A DNA stretch of 64,000 nt from Diploptera punctata (Eukaryota; Arthropoda; Insecta; Blattodea; Blaberidae), in assembly GCA_030220185.1 (NCBI GenBank), contig JASPKZ010001294.1, positions 1 through 64,000 of the forward strand. The letters run 5' to 3'. Made by a program: the position numbers and the translations under genes. This document shows positions 1 through 11,232 of this stretch, piece after piece. The notes below the pieces were generated by a model. That model was not told the DNA's origin, made no database searches, and was given only the letters and a program-made list of their open reading frames with translations. Positions within the stretch are counted from its first letter, which is position 1. The number at the start of each line of letters is the position of its first letter.

Positions 1-478
1 TTCTTTATTTGTAGTGGAATTTTACTTCTAATATAAAATCTAGTGATAACACTCTTTACAATGTGGACTCACATTTGTAGTGTTCGCCTGGGCCAAACGA
101 TATTTGAGTAACAAGTAATTCAGTTGATGATCATACTAAGGTTAACAAATTAAATTGTACGTATTTCACACGTATGTATAAAAACTGCATCCATGCATTT
201 AATCGAGAATATAACTGATATTTATTTTGATGTTTACAATTTTCTGACCTCTTACTCAGATCCACATTCTGTACTGAATATCATCGAAGAAAAATTGTTT
301 CCAATCAAATCAGAACAAAATTTCATAGTTTAGTTTCTTTTTGTCTACTAATATTATGTCCAATTATTTGAAACTTTAATATTTTAAATCTATTACCGTC
401 TTCTTCTCATCTTTAATTTTACTGTAGCCGATAACTGGAAAGTCTCCAATTTTTAACTTACTTAAATTCAACAAGTAC

Positions 479-734
479 AATTCTGTGGCACCATGCATGA
501 AACCAATAACCCTCATTTAAGTAGTTCTGAGAAAATGAAGATTCATGCATGGAGGTTTCCTATCTGAAGTGAACCTCCAATGTGTTGTCCATCTCTGGAT
601 CTTCTGTTTAACTAATTGTACAGCAATCAAAATTTGAGGGATGATAAATGACAGCTCCAATATTACATTAATAATATTAACTCATTTTTTTTAAATTTGA
701 GGGTTATGGGTTTTATGCATGGTGCCACAGAATT
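479..734. mobile_element. MITE with ~39-bp terminal inverted repeats
   Basis: The left end (attctgtggcaccatgcat, from 480) is matched by its reverse complement at 696-734 with only a few mismatches over about 39 bp. Between them is about 180 bp of non-coding sequence. Flanks show AATT on both sides, a possible but palindromic target duplication. Non-autonomous DNA transposon; superfamily not assigned. Confidence 0.7.
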
Positions 735-1665
735 CAAATGATAATTTAAGATACTCAGTGAGAGACATGAATGATTAACAATTAAGACATATTGCAATTT
801 CATAACTATTAAGTTAGTTTTTAAACACTGCATTCAATTTCACCAATGTATATGTTATTTCAATATTTGCAAGCGGCCATACAAAATTAGTAAGTTCTTA
901 TATATTTATTCGACAGTATATTTATTTACAAATTAAGCAACAATTAGTATCCTCTTGGAAAGTGCATTTTAATTAAAATTCAAAATAACCCAACAATGAA
1001 GAAAGGAAAAATTTGTTATCGGTTGAATCGTTCAGGAAAAGAGAGAACTAAGTCTAGTTTTGCCTAATTTCATATTTGAGAATATATGTATATTATTATT
1101 GGCCTGATATTTTGCTCTTTATATTAATTTGAAACAATAGAGGCTCGTATCCTATACAATTGGATGTTCACAATATTTAGCCTTTTAAGATAATTTCAAA
1201 GAACTAATATATTTTGCAGCAAGTTAAACATTTAATTTTTAATTATTTATAAGTAATTAAAATATTTAATCTAATTTTATGTTGATTCGTCAAAACCAGT
1301 TGACTTAAAGTTCATGTGAAGTCTCATTCACATGTTGTAGAAGTCCTGGTTCATTTGATTAAAAAGTCTATACACCTTGTTTAAAGATGGAGTAAACTGT
1401 TCAATAATTCTGTTATTTATTACTTTCTTTTCGACAGCTAATATAGTCAAAGCACTCAGACGATCGGGTTTCATTATATTTTGCAGGAATGTTTTGACTC
1501 ACTTCAAACTTGAGAAACATCTCAGGGTTAGAAAGTAATCGTGGGAACTCTTATACTTATTCTCAGAAGCTCACTCAATTGTTGGAACGTATATTCATTT
1601 GATTATTATCTATCAATACTTGTAATATGGCAACTGCATCATCAGACAAAACATTGTTTTTTTGT

Positions 1666-2016
1666 CCGATCCGATTGAGGGTCTTTCCACTTTTCAGCGG
1701 TTGCCCTTTTACCAGCTGGCTGCTGGCCCTTCACATCCACATGTGTCAATCACAGAGGTAGATGATCAACAGCCAGTGTAGGGGGTGACATGTGGTTAGC
1801 ATGTCGAGTCCCCCAGCCGTTATAGCTGGTTCCTTAACCTGGAGCCGCTACTTATTGTAGCTACCCAATTGCCTCACGATGCTGGGTGGGCACCGGTCCC
1901 ATACTGGCCAAAATACCATGAGAAAATTTCTTCCCCCATGGAGACTCGAACCAGCACAAGTCCCATAGCTCTGCGCCAAGGCTTCCTACCTTAACCGCTC
2001 GGCTACGGTGCGGGAC
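1666..2016 (-). mobile_element. tRNA-derived SINE (family 4)
   Basis: On the minus strand the element starts with a Ser/Leu-tRNA-like head: GTAGCCGAGCGGTTAAGG (A box and D arm) and GGTTCGAGTCTCC (B box). The body of about 280 bp is unrelated to the other SINEs here. Flanked by a 12-bp target duplication TTGTTTTTTTGT at 1654-1665 and 2017-2028. Confidence 0.8.
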
Positions 2017-2774
2017 TTGTTTTTTTGTAGATGATTCTATCTCATTGAGATGTAGTTATGGTTAAATTATGATTGCTCCAGGAATATTTTTTTAAATAAA
2101 GGAGATAGAGTGACATCCACCAATTTCTTAGACATTAACTAATTATTGAATGAAAACTTACTAATTTTACTCTGAAAGACGGTGGCACAACAAACTTCCT
2201 TTACCTCTTAATTTTGATGCTAATGTCTCTCCTCTTAAGTGGTATTGTTATTTTAAAGTTAGTTTTTTATTTTTTTTATAATGAATACTTGAATTTTTAA
2301 TGTTGTCTAATGTTCCTTTGCTACATTATTTTAAATAAAACACCAGGCTTGGCCTAATAAAATTTAAAAAGAAAAGTGATTATTTTAAAAGTCAGAAGAA
2401 ACAGCAATACACTTTGAAGCAATGTTGCAGTTTCATAAATAAGAGACCACTTATAGGCAAAATTTGAAACTTTAATAAATGTGTTACATGTTAATAATAT
2501 GATATTTTTATTAACCAAATTGAATGGTGTTCAGGTGCTCCTATGATCATACACAATAACCATCTTTGCTGAGAAAATTAAAAGCAAGTTCTGTAAAACA
2601 ACAGTAGGCCTAATATGGTATAGAACTGTGAAATATGGAACATTTCCATAAAATTGCAGTCCTGTGAAATTTATTAATCTGAATTTACTTATTTCTTTCT
2701 CTCATTCCTTCAGTACAAACTGAAAGTGATTACAACATTATTGGAAAGATAATATAACTAATTATTGTTCATAG

Positions 2775-2920
2775 ATTCAACATGGAACCGTTCCAATTCC
2801 AAAGTCATCAAACAGGAAAAGACTACAAGAAAATTTTGACATATTTGATTTTGAAATCAGTAAAGAAGATAAGGCTGCAATTGATGCTCTGAACATAAAT
2901 ATAAGAATATGTGATCCCAG
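2775..2920 (+). CDS. Aldo-keto reductase gene A, penultimate coding exon
   Basis: This exon encodes the C-terminal cofactor-binding part of a cytosolic NADPH-dependent aldo-keto reductase. It reads [11 protein letters not shown], then [13 protein letters not shown]. In the AKR family the IPKS...R....N block holds the residues that bind the 2'-phosphate of NADPH. The exon starts after a TTCATAG acceptor and ends at CAG|GTAAGT, length 146 nt, leaving a two-base codon remainder (AG) that joins in frame to either downstream terminal exon. Upstream exons with the TIM-barrel core are not in the window. The frame is open and the family fit is good, so I infer an active gene. Exact substrate cannot be told from this segment. 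Confidence 0.9.
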
Positions 2921-2955
2921 GTAAGTAATAATAATACCTAACTACTTAAATAATG

Positions 2956-3155
2956 TTGGAATATATTAAATAGTACTAACTAAATTGGAAACACCATCTT
3001 GAAAGAATGAGTTCAAATCGGATCCCCAAAGCTGTTTATAATTATATACCAAGAGGACGAAGATCACTGGGCCGTCCTATGAAACGCTGGAGGGAAATTT
3101 TCTATAGGATCGTAACAGGCCTTGGCCTAATACTTGGAAGGAAGAAGAAGAAGAA
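2956..3155 (+). mobile_element. LINE 3' fragment (family B) in AKR intron
   Basis: Degenerate reading of the LINE C-terminus: L-N-W-K-H-H-L-E-R-M-S-S-N-R-I-P-K-A, then GRRSLGRP, followed by a (GAA)n tail. A second copy is at 59065-59370. 5'-truncated insertion between the AKR penultimate and terminal exons, sense orientation. Confidence 0.7.
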
Positions 3156-3578
3156 TACCTTCAATTATCTTCTTAATTAGATAATTAAGAATTATATTAA
3201 ATAACAGTGGACTAAAATAATCCTGTCTTATTAATTTTTTTTACTTAGATCTTGTCTAAAAGTTAGTTTTAATATTTTATCCTGGTAAAGTTATTAGAAT
3301 ATAATACAAATAATTAATAGAACAAGACCATTTGGTTCATTAATTTTTTCTGATATATCTAAAACTGTTTCAATTCAAGTCTGTCAAAGGCCTTATAAAT
3401 AAAATAAATATAGAAGTAAGAAATAATAGGTTTTCCCATAAAATAAATTCAACTTTAATAAATAAACCAGTGTCACATTATTGTTAAATATTTATTTAGG
3501 CACCAAAAATTAATTTTATGTTGTGAAATATACTTGCTGAGAGACTTATTATACTAATGCAGTTTTTTTTATTTACAG

Positions 3579-3621
3579 TGGTAAAGATGACAAGAATTAT
3601 CCATTTAACATCGAGTACTGA
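3579..3621 (+). CDS. AKR gene A terminal exon, version 1
   Basis: Acceptor TTTACAG is followed by a short terminal exon. Joined to the AG of exon 2775-2920 it gives S-G-K-D-D-K-N-Y-P-F-N-I-E-Y and a TGA stop. A final YPF...E-aromatic end is typical of AKRs, where the C-terminal loop lines the substrate pocket. Fourteen residues after the junction is the usual length for this tail. A second exon with the same ending lies at 9356-9398, so this is one of two alternative C-termini or one product of an exon duplication. Confidence 0.88.
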
Positions 3622-3720
3622 ATGCATTAAAACATTTTCAGAAGTATTATTGTCGAGGATTTTATTTTCATGTATAAATTATGTTGTAAGGAAAAATAAA
3701 TGAATAATGTTTTTTATGAT
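3622..3720 (+). promoter_or_regulatory. AKR gene A 3' UTR and poly(A) signal 1
   Basis: After the TGA there is about 75 nt of AT-rich sequence and then AATAAA at 3695-3700, followed by a T/G-rich stretch (aatgttttttatgatctg). This fits a cleavage and polyadenylation site for the transcript ending in terminal exon 1. Position of cleavage is inferred. Confidence 0.65.
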
Positions 3721-4100
3721 CTGCATGTTATTTCCTTAGTAATCCTTAAGTCACAACTCACTTATGATATAAATGGACTTAACAAGTAGCAGGAGTTTTT
3801 TACTGTTCTGCTAATGTTAGTAGAGTACTTTCAATAAATCTTCTCTTGCCAATATATGCAAAACATATTTTGTGCTTACAAATATTCTAAATATTTACTT
3901 CCAATCTTCAGGTTTGTAGAAGCCTTTGAAGATCAAATAATGTTAAACTCTATGTTTTGAAATAGTCTGAACAATAGTTTGCTTTAAATCATGGAAAATG
4001 GAATGGAAAGATTTTAAAAGTTTAAAAAAAAACATATGGACCCCTATTATTGTAAGTGTCTAATATTTATTTTTCATAGATTATTTTTGATAGACCTATA

Positions 4101-4487
4101 ACTAACTAATTCACTGGCACTATCGAACCCATAGGTTCATGGCTGCATAGATATAAGCTCTCCATACATCCATATCCTGAGCTAATGTTTCCCAATCATT
4201 CCCTGTATAATCTAATTCCCTCAAATCATAGTTAATGTTATTCTCTCACCTCATTCTTGGTCTACCAACTGGGCGTTTTGCCTCTGGTTTTCCTACAAGA
4301 AGCTTCCATGTATGTCTTTTGCTCCCCATTCGTGCCACATGTCCTGCCCATCGCAGTCTATGAGACTTAACTGTTCTTATTATATCTGGCTTCCTACAAA
4401 GACCATGTAGTTCACTGTTATGTAGTTTTCTCCATTCACCTGTCCATCTTTTTTTGGTCCAAAAATGTTTCTAAGAACTTTATTCTC
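4101..4487 (-). mobile_element. RTE-like LINE 3' fragment (family A)
   Basis: On the minus strand it encodes the post-reverse-transcriptase C-terminus (W-R-R-L-H-N-S-E-L-H-G-L, R-R-L-R-W-A-G-H-V) with mutations, and ends in a short (AGTT)n tail. Exact 11-bp target duplication ATAGACCTATA at 4090-4100 and 4488-4498. Strongly 5'-truncated. Confidence 0.8.
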
Positions 4488-4678
4488 ATAGACCTATATT
4501 AAACATAAACTGTAAGAGACATTAAATAAGGATTTATATTATTATTCAAGAGAGTTGCAAAAACTTAAATTAATTTACTACTAGAGTAAAGTACTGGATC
4601 AAATGAGATGTGGTATAAAGAACTGCCCAAAAGAAAAGATCAGCATCTTTATTTTCCTTGGAATTATATTATTACCCA

Positions 4679-5000
4679 GTCTGCCGCTGTGCTCTCGAGG
4701 TAGCGTGCCTCCTTGACATGCAGCGAGCCCAGGTTTGATCCCCTGTAAGTACAAGTTTCCTGGGTGATGACTTTTTTCGAGGTTTTTCTCACCTGTAAGA
4801 CAAATGTCAGGAAACTTAATGGCCCAAATGGTCCCTGAACATCATCTGGCCATCATTAACATATTCATTAAGTTTAGGATTAAGGCCACTTTCTCCTGGC
4901 GCATCACTACCATCATCACCTATCACATATCATCGGGGTAGCATAACTCTGCCTTCCAGGTGCCCCACTCTCTGAAGTGGGTTACAAAAACGCCATGCCA
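4679..5000 (+). mobile_element. SINE family 1, variant B
   Basis: tRNA-like head (ctctcgaggtagcgtg, then a mutated B box ggtttgatcccc), the common body gacaaatgtcaggaaac, and the variant 3' half ending in cgccatgccaggagaga. The same 3' half is found at 14478-14855 and 50600-50979. Diverged, so old. Confidence 0.7.
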
Positions 5001-5426
5001 GGAGAGAATACTAGAATGTCAAAATGACATGGTGGCATTGAATAAATAAAAATATTTTTACCCAACTATGGCACAGCAAAAGAATGGTAATCATTCTGTC
5101 TATATATAGATGTTCGTTTGCAGTACAGAATAACTGAAACAATTTTGACAATTGAGGTGTCAATCGATTCTCCTTTTACTGTATGGATATCATAGCCTAG
5201 ATTTCTAAAAATAAAACCAATATGGCGGCCATCACGTAAAACAGCAGAAAAAATTAAAATCGCAGTCCATGTAGAATGGAATAACATTTAATAATATTTT
5301 TAAAAAATATGATATCAATTCAATTCTAGTAGGTTTTCAAAGTTTCCTTCTAAAAATAAATAGTCCATTATTGTACAAAAAAAAATCAATAAAACTTGGG
5401 TTAAATTAGTATCATCAGACATATTG

Positions 5427-5737
5427 ATTGAGGTGGCACATGGCAGGCCCGGGTTTGATTCCCGGTCGGGACAGGCTCCTGGGTGAGGTTTTTTTTCGGG
5501 GTTTTTCCTCACCTGTAGAACAAATGTCAGGAAGCTTGGAGACCAATTGTCCTCGAGAATCATCCGGTCATCATCATCATCCTTATCATTATCATTATCA
5601 TCATCATCCTTCACCGGTGTGGAAAGCAACGGGAAACTACCACACCTATAATTCCCTAGTAAAGCTGCAAAGCATAATATGAAAATGCTATGATTGAAGT
5701 GAAAGACCTGCTCTCGGGCAGAATTACCATGGATGGA
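5427..5737 (+). mobile_element. SINE family 1 copy, 5'-truncated head
   Basis: B box GGTTTGATTCCC at about 5451, body caaatgtcaggaagctt, a (TCATTA)-like microsatellite and the family 3' end (cctgctctcgggcagaatta). The His-rich ORFs found here come from the ATC/ATT repeat and are not genes. Confidence 0.8.
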
Positions 5738-5848
5738 GACACATTGATTTTGATTACATAAAAAATTTAAAAATATGCTATATTTTATTTTGCACAATTT
5801 GGGTTGTTCCATTGAATGTTGGCCTATTTACACTTCTATCCTGTTTAA

Positions 5849-6221
5849 GTCCACCGCTGTGGTCTCGAGGTAGCATGCTGCCTTGTCACGCAGCGGGCCC
5901 GGGTTCGATCCCCGGTCGGGGCAGTTTTTCTGGGTGAGGTTTTTATCGGGGTCTTTCCTCACCTGTAAGACAAATGTCAGGAAAACTTTAAGGCCCAAAC
6001 GGTCCCCGAAATCATATGGCCATCATCATCAACATCATCATCATCCTTATTATCATCATCATCCTTATTATCATCATCATTATCGTCATCCTTCACCGGT
6101 GTGGAAAGCAACGGGAAGCTACCACACATACAATTCCCTAGTAAAGCTGCAAGCATAGCATGAAAATGCTATGATTGCAGTGAAGGACCTGCCTTCAGGC
6201 AGAATTACTATGGATGGATGG
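5849..6221 (+). mobile_element. SINE family 1, full-length copy
   Basis: Full tRNA-derived head: A-box region ggtctcgaggtagcatgc and B box GGTTCGATCCCC, central body, (CAT)n microsatellite and 3' end gtgaaggacctgccttc. Flanked by perfect 11-bp target duplications ATCCTGTTTAA at 5838-5848 and 6222-6232. Good reference copy of the family. Confidence 0.88.
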
Positions 6222-6359
6222 ATCCTGTTTAAACTAGGAAGACAAACTGCCCTAGCATAGCGACCTGATATATCTATTGCACTTTTCTCATCTATGGAAT
6301 GAAATATACTCTACACGTCTACAGTGTTAAAGTATAATCCACAGACGAAGTGAATGAAA

Positions 6360-6770
6360 GCAGTAGGTATTTTATACGTCATGAGTCTTATCACCTTTGA
6401 CCAGTCCGGCATGGGTAACCCTATCGGCAGCAATGCTACCGCCGGCATAGCTCTCAGGATCATTTAAGCACGCAAGCCACTCCACACGACAAGGTAAAGA
6501 TACCATGGAGGGGTCTTTCATCAGTTGATGATAGTGTGATGAACTCTTACTGCACAAAGAGTAATGTTACCTGAGTGTCACCTAAAATGAATGTAAAACA
6601 ATCTTGACAGTGATGGTCAAGACAACAGTCTCTGGCGAAACGTCGGGGAACTACAAGCCTCACGACCACGGCCTACAGCCCAAAAATCTTCATCAAGATC
6701 ATCATAGCAACTCCGGCCGTGAAAGTCTACGTGAATACATACATCTTGACAGTATTCATATGAATTACAT
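6360..6770 (+). repeat. Unclassified repeat with hammerhead-like GAAACGTC motif
   Basis: No coding potential. At about 6609-6650 a hairpin (AGAC/GTCT with an extended GTCA/TGGC base) is followed by GCGAAACGTCGG, and preceded by TGATGG. This resembles a decayed minimal hammerhead ribozyme as found in Penelope-like elements and retrozymes, but the first core strand is mutated and stem I is not evident. Confidence 0.35.
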
Positions 6771-6859
6771 TTCACTCTCTATGTGCTTTGATTTCTTACC
6801 AAAATAAAACAATCAATGACGTGGTTAGATATTTAGGATATGACAGGACATTGAAATTG

Positions 6860-7207
6860 TTCTACAACAGCACATGAACAGGTTTACACAGATATGCGTC
6901 ATCATTTTCATGATATCCTTTCATTCCTAAGCTCTTCCATTTGGATCCATTTCTTGCTGAATTCTTTGTCTGTTTCTTACTTTTACCTATTGGGCATAGT
7001 TCATTTAAACAGCCCTTTTCCAACTTACGAGTCTGCCAATCATCCTTGCACCTTGCAAATTCCAGTACAATAGACACCTTCCTACAGCAATTTGTGGTTT
7101 GCATTGAGTATGTACAATCCAACGCAATTTCCTTTCTTTAATCTGTTTTTCAATTGGGTTTTGTCCAGTTTTACACCATGATTCTATATTTGATATTAAG
7201 TCAGGGC
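6860..7207 (-). mobile_element. LINE C-terminal fragment (family D)
   Basis: Minus-strand frames read N-P-I-E-K-Q-I-K-E-R-K-L-R-W-I, then K-P-Q-I-A-V-G-R and W-N-L-Q-G-A-R, a pattern of non-LTR retrotransposon C-termini (W.T.Q.PIE..I..RK.RWIGHT..KP). At least one frameshift. A different family from the AGTA-tailed copies. Confidence 0.6.
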
Positions 7208-7221
7208 ACCTCATATTAAAC

Positions 7222-7524
7222 GGGGGCACGCCGTAGCGTAGTGATTAAGGCATTGCGCTACAAGCCGGAAGGTCGAAGGTTCGAGTTCCAGTGGGGTCAG
7301 GATTTTTAAACTGACCCAAACCTTCTGGCAGCACTATGGCCCTGGGGTCGACTCAGCCTCTAACGGAAATGAGTACCAGACGCATGTTCTGAGGTAAAGG
7401 CGGCCGTCACGCAGGGCTGACAACCCGGCTGACATCAAGTGCCGATTGTCTAGAAAAAGTGGGAGCTTTAACCTCCTACTACCCCAAGGGCCTCCCGAGG
7501 CTTGTAGTGGGATCACTTTACTTT
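7222..7524 (+). mobile_element. tRNA-derived SINE (family 2), full copy
   Basis: Head gccgtagcgtagtgattaag (A box) and GGTTCGAGTTCC (B box), body with gccgtcacgcagggctgac, and a 3' end gggatcactttactt. Exact 14-bp target duplication ACCTCATATTAAAC at 7208-7221 and 7525-7538. Reference copy for family 2. Confidence 0.88.
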
Positions 7525-7726
7525 ACCTCATATTAAACACCCATAAGAATCTGTTAATAAAAACTTGGAATAGATTACTTACTTGTTTAATTCCCATACA
7601 TAAAATATGATTACAAAATAATCATTATGTAGGTTTTATATACAGTGTTTTTATTTACCTTTATTTATCTTATTAATGAAGAAACTCTTGATGAAATTAA
7701 ATGTTATGGTATGAGAATTATCTACC

Positions 7727-7912
7727 CAGTTGGTAGAACAAGAATGAGGTGGGAGAATAACTAACTATGATTTGAGGGAAGTAGATTATACATGGGATGA
7801 TTGGAAAACATTGGCTCAGGTTAGGGTAATATATGGAGAGCTTATGTCCGCGAGGCCATGAACCTACGGATTCGATAGTGCCAGTGAGTTAGTTAGTTAG
7901 TTAGTTAGTTAG
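7727..7912 (+). mobile_element. RTE-like LINE 3' end (family A)
   Basis: Only the last ~185 bp: gttggtagaacaagaatgag, gatttgagggaagtagatta, and the conserved end tcgatagtgccagtgag with a (TTAG)5 tail. Extreme 5' truncation. Confidence 0.75.
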
Positions 7913-8138
7913 TGAGAAATATATTGTCAATTAAAGAGTTTTAATACATATACCCCATTTACTAAAAAGTTAACATCTATATACTGTAATCAACACAGAG
8001 ATAGCATTTTATTTTAATATTTGGTACGGGCTGCATTATAAAATGCATATCTGTGTTCAGGGAATGTTTGCAAAACACATGAATATCTTCAGTAGCCAAT
8101 ATCTACAGGTGAATTCCATGGTAACTAATGGATATAAT

Positions 8139-8481
8139 CTATCCATAGTAATTCTGCCCGAAGGCAGGTCCTTCACTGCAATCACAGCATTTTCATGCTA
8201 TGCTTGCAGCTTTACTAGGGAATTGTAGGTGTGGTAGCTTCCCGTTGCTTTCCACACCGGTGAAGGATGATGATAATGTGATAATGATAAGGATGACGAT
8301 GATGATGATGGCCATATGATTTCGGGGACCGTTTGGGCCTTAAAGTTTCCTGACATTTGTCTTACAGGTGAGGAAAACCCCCGATAAAAACCTCACCCAG
8401 AAAAACTGCCCCGACCGGGGATCGAACCCGGGCCCGCTGCATGACAAGGCAGCACGCTACCTCGAGACCACAGCGGTGGAC
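8139..8481 (-). mobile_element. SINE family 1 copy
   Basis: Full-length on the minus strand, with B-box complement ggggatcgaaccc at about 8416 and A-box region at 8460. Exact 12-bp target duplication AATGGATATAAT at 8127-8138 and 8482-8493. Lies between the two AKR terminal exons. Confidence 0.88.
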
Positions 8482-8493
8482 AATGGATATAAT

Positions 8494-9355
8494 AATTTGA
8501 ACAAAATAAAATAATATATATTTTTTTTCCCTTCAGATATTAATATGCTACTTTTTCTCTTCAAAACATGTATATAAAGGTTTCAATACATGTAATAAAA
8601 TATATTTAATAATTGCACTTAAAATGTACGGTTTTATATTGTAACTGACATAACTGTAGAATGGCATCATGTTTCACAGAGTGAGAGTACAATAATAATC
8701 TCGGTGAAATTTTCAATTTTATTTCAACAAAAATTTTGAATGTAGTATATATAGGAAGAAAATACATATATTGAGTTTTATGATCTAACAAGCTATAGTT
8801 GCTAATTATTATACAAAATTAAGATAACTAATTTAACATGGTGTAAGAGTTTTTATTAAAATAAATAATAATTCTTTGTTATGTATGAGTTTATTCATAT
8901 TTTACTATATTTTGGGATGTAGACTCTTGAAAATCTTTTTAACAGTCCATATACCAATTTGAAAAGCAGGAAAGAAACTAAAATTATCAAGCGTTATGTG
9001 AAATTTTATGTGGAATTCAACTATAGGCTAATACATAAAAAATACAACAAAAACGTTCATGCAAATCAAAACTTAAGTAAAAATATTAATTCCATTATTT
9101 TATTCTATGTTTTTATTTAGGTGAAAAATAGCAACTGAAATATTTATAGCAGTAAATGTTATTCACTTTTTTAAGCAATTGATTGAAATATGAATCAAAA
9201 CTAAAAAAAAATAAATTTCAACTAATGCGAACTCGTAAAAGTAATTTGTATTGTTAACATGTGTTACCTTTTCTTTCAAAGAATATTTTTAACATATAGA
9301 ATGCATTTTTAAATAAGAAAAATAATAATCTTAACATTTTTTTTTTAATTTACAG
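8494..9355. other. AT-rich intron, nothing else seen
   Basis: About 860 bp of low-complexity AT-rich sequence before AKR terminal exon 2. I searched it for a second copy of the IPKS-type penultimate exon and found none; it ends in a good polypyrimidine tract and acceptor. Confidence 0.6.
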
Positions 9356-9398
9356 TGCCAAGAGGGATTCTAACTATCCATTTGACCTGGAGTATTAA
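9356..9398 (+). CDS. AKR terminal exon, version 2 (alternative last exon)
   Basis: Acceptor TTTTTAATTTACAG leads into codons giving, with an AG remainder from upstream, S-A-K-R-D-S-N-Y-P-F-D-L-E-Y and TAA. Length (43 nt), phase and the YPF-x-x-E-Y ending are the same as terminal exon 1 at 3579-3621, while the central residues differ. I find no second copy of the penultimate exon between 3622 and 9355. The simplest reading is that exon 2775-2920 can be spliced to either terminal exon, giving two AKR C-termini. A decayed tandem gene that lost its other exons is the alternative. Confidence 0.8.
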
Positions 9399-9485
9399 AC
9401 AAGAAGCTAATAATACTACTATATCAATACAATTTTTTAAGTTTGTGTCATGATAATGAATAAATTTATTGAAATAAACGAAAAG
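9399..9485 (+). promoter_or_regulatory. 3' UTR and poly(A) signals after AKR terminal exon 2
   Basis: AATAAA occurs at 9459-9464 with a second AATAAA a few bases on (gaaataaacg), about 60-80 nt after the stop. The presence of its own polyadenylation signals supports terminal exon 2 being a used last exon rather than a silent relic. Confidence 0.6.
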
Positions 9486-9565
9486 TAGATACCATTTTTA
9501 TTTCTCTATCCATGTGAAGCATCCTTCTCAATGTTTAACATTGTTAATATGTGAAGCACATGTTT

Positions 9566-10212
9566 CACATTAACTTACTTACTCACTGGCACTATCGAAC
9601 ATGTAGGTTCATGGCCGCGCGGACATAAGATCTCCATACATCCCTATCCTGAGCTAATGCTTTCCAATCATTCCCTGTATAATCTACTTCCCTCAAATCA
9701 TAGTTAATGTTATTCTCTCACCTCGTCCTTGGTCTACCAACTGGGTGTTTTCCCTCTGGCTTTCCTACAAGAAGCTTCCATGCAAGTCTTTCTATCCTCA
9801 TACGTGCAACATATCCTGCCCATCGCAGTCTACGAGACTTAACTGTTCTTATTATATCTGGCTTCCTATAAAGACCATGTAGTTCATTGTTATGAAGTCT
9901 TCTCCATTCACCTGTCTGTTCATCTCTCTTTGGTCCAAAAATTTTCCTAAGTACTTTATTCTCAAATACTTGTAATCTCCTTTCCTCCCTTAAAGTAAGA
10001 GTCCATGTTTCGCACCCATATAATATAACTGGTAGAATAATAGTTTTATATATTTTCAGTTTAACGTTTTTTGAAAGGAGTGGGGACATCAAGAGTCTCT
10101 GCAATGCATAATAGCACGCATTTCCAGAACTGAGCCTATGTTTAATTTCTTTGTGCATTTCATTCCTATTTGTGATTATTGGTCCTAGGTATTTGAATTC
10201 AGCCACTTACTC
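9566..10212 (-). mobile_element. RTE-like LINE 3' fragment (family A), longest open copy
   Basis: Minus-strand ORF of 162 codons (9718-10206) begins A-E-F-K-Y-L-G-P-I-I-T-N-R-N and includes I-L-Y-G-C-E-T-W-T-L-T and G-E-W-R-R-L-H-N-N-E-L. This is the region just after the reverse transcriptase in RTE/CR1-like non-LTR elements. EN and RT domains are absent, so it is dead. 3' end lies at the low-coordinate side (actggcactatcga) with a (TTAC)-type tail. Confidence 0.85.
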
Positions 10213-10629
10213 AAAATATTTATATTAGACAGTTGAAAGGTCCCTTACAATGAGGGTCCATAATGAGGTTTGGCAGAGTTAAAGCTGAAGATGTAATAAA
10301 TGTTAGAAGACAATAGGTGGGTATAAAAAATAGATAAAATTAGTAACAAATTATCATGAATGTTAGACTATCGATTGGTGTATACAGTGTGACATAACGT
10401 ACCAAGAGAAAAGGGAAGTCTTGGGCGGCACATGAAAAGTTGGAAGAATATCCTGCATTGAACAAGCTTAAAGCTTAAATAAAAAGAAAATGAACAAGGA
10501 TCTAAGGATCTAGTATTCATTTCATAGCAAACCTAGTGGGTTCTAGTGCAATTTTGGATTAGTGAATAAAGGATATTTTTAACATGTCATCAAACACCTT
10601 GCTTGAACTAAATGACCCAGGATATTATA

Positions 10630-11232
10630 AAGTAAAGTGATCCCACAACAGACCCGGAGGTCCTTGGGGTAGTAGGAGGTTAAGGCTCCCACTTTTTCTA
10701 GACAATCGGCACTTTATGTCAGCCGGGTTGTCAGCCCTGCGTGACGGCCGCCTTTACCCCCAGAACAAGCGTCTGGTACTCATTTCCGTTAGAGGCTGAG
10801 TCGACCCCAGGGCCATAGTGCCGCCAGAGGATTTGGGTCAGTTTAAAAACCCTGACCCCAACGAGACTTGAACCCTCGACCCTCCGGCTTGTAGCTCAGT
10901 GCCTTAACCACTACGCTACGGCGTGCCCCAAAGTAAAGTGATCCCACAACAGACCCGGAAGCCCTTAGGGTAGTAGGAGGTTAAGGCTCCCACTTTTCCT
11001 AGAAAATCGACACTTTATGTCAGCCGGGTTGTCAGCCCTGCGTGACGGCCGCCTTTACCCCCAGAACAAGCGTCTGGTACTCATTTCCGTTAGAGGCTGA
11101 GTCAACCCCAGGACCATAGTGCCGCCAGAGGGTTTGGGTCAGTTTAAAAATCCTGACCCCAACGGGACTTGAACCTTCGACCCTCCGGCTTGTAGCTCAG
11201 TGCCTTAACCACTATGCTACGGCATGCCCCCC
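10630..11232 (-). mobile_element. SINE family 2 head-to-tail dimer
   Basis: Two complete minus-strand family 2 units (about 10630-10928 and 10929-11230) joined at gcgtgcccc|aaagtaaagtg. A single 14-bp target duplication CCCAGGATATTATA flanks the pair (10616-10629 and 11233-11246) and none separates the units. So the dimer was inserted as one unit, or the second arose by unequal exchange inside the duplication. Confidence 0.85.

Noticed and set aside
5428..6158. ORFs rich in histidine (HHHHPYYHHH)
   Set aside because: They are translations of the (CAT)/(ATC) microsatellite and tRNA-like head of SINE family 1; identical frames recur in every SINE copy.
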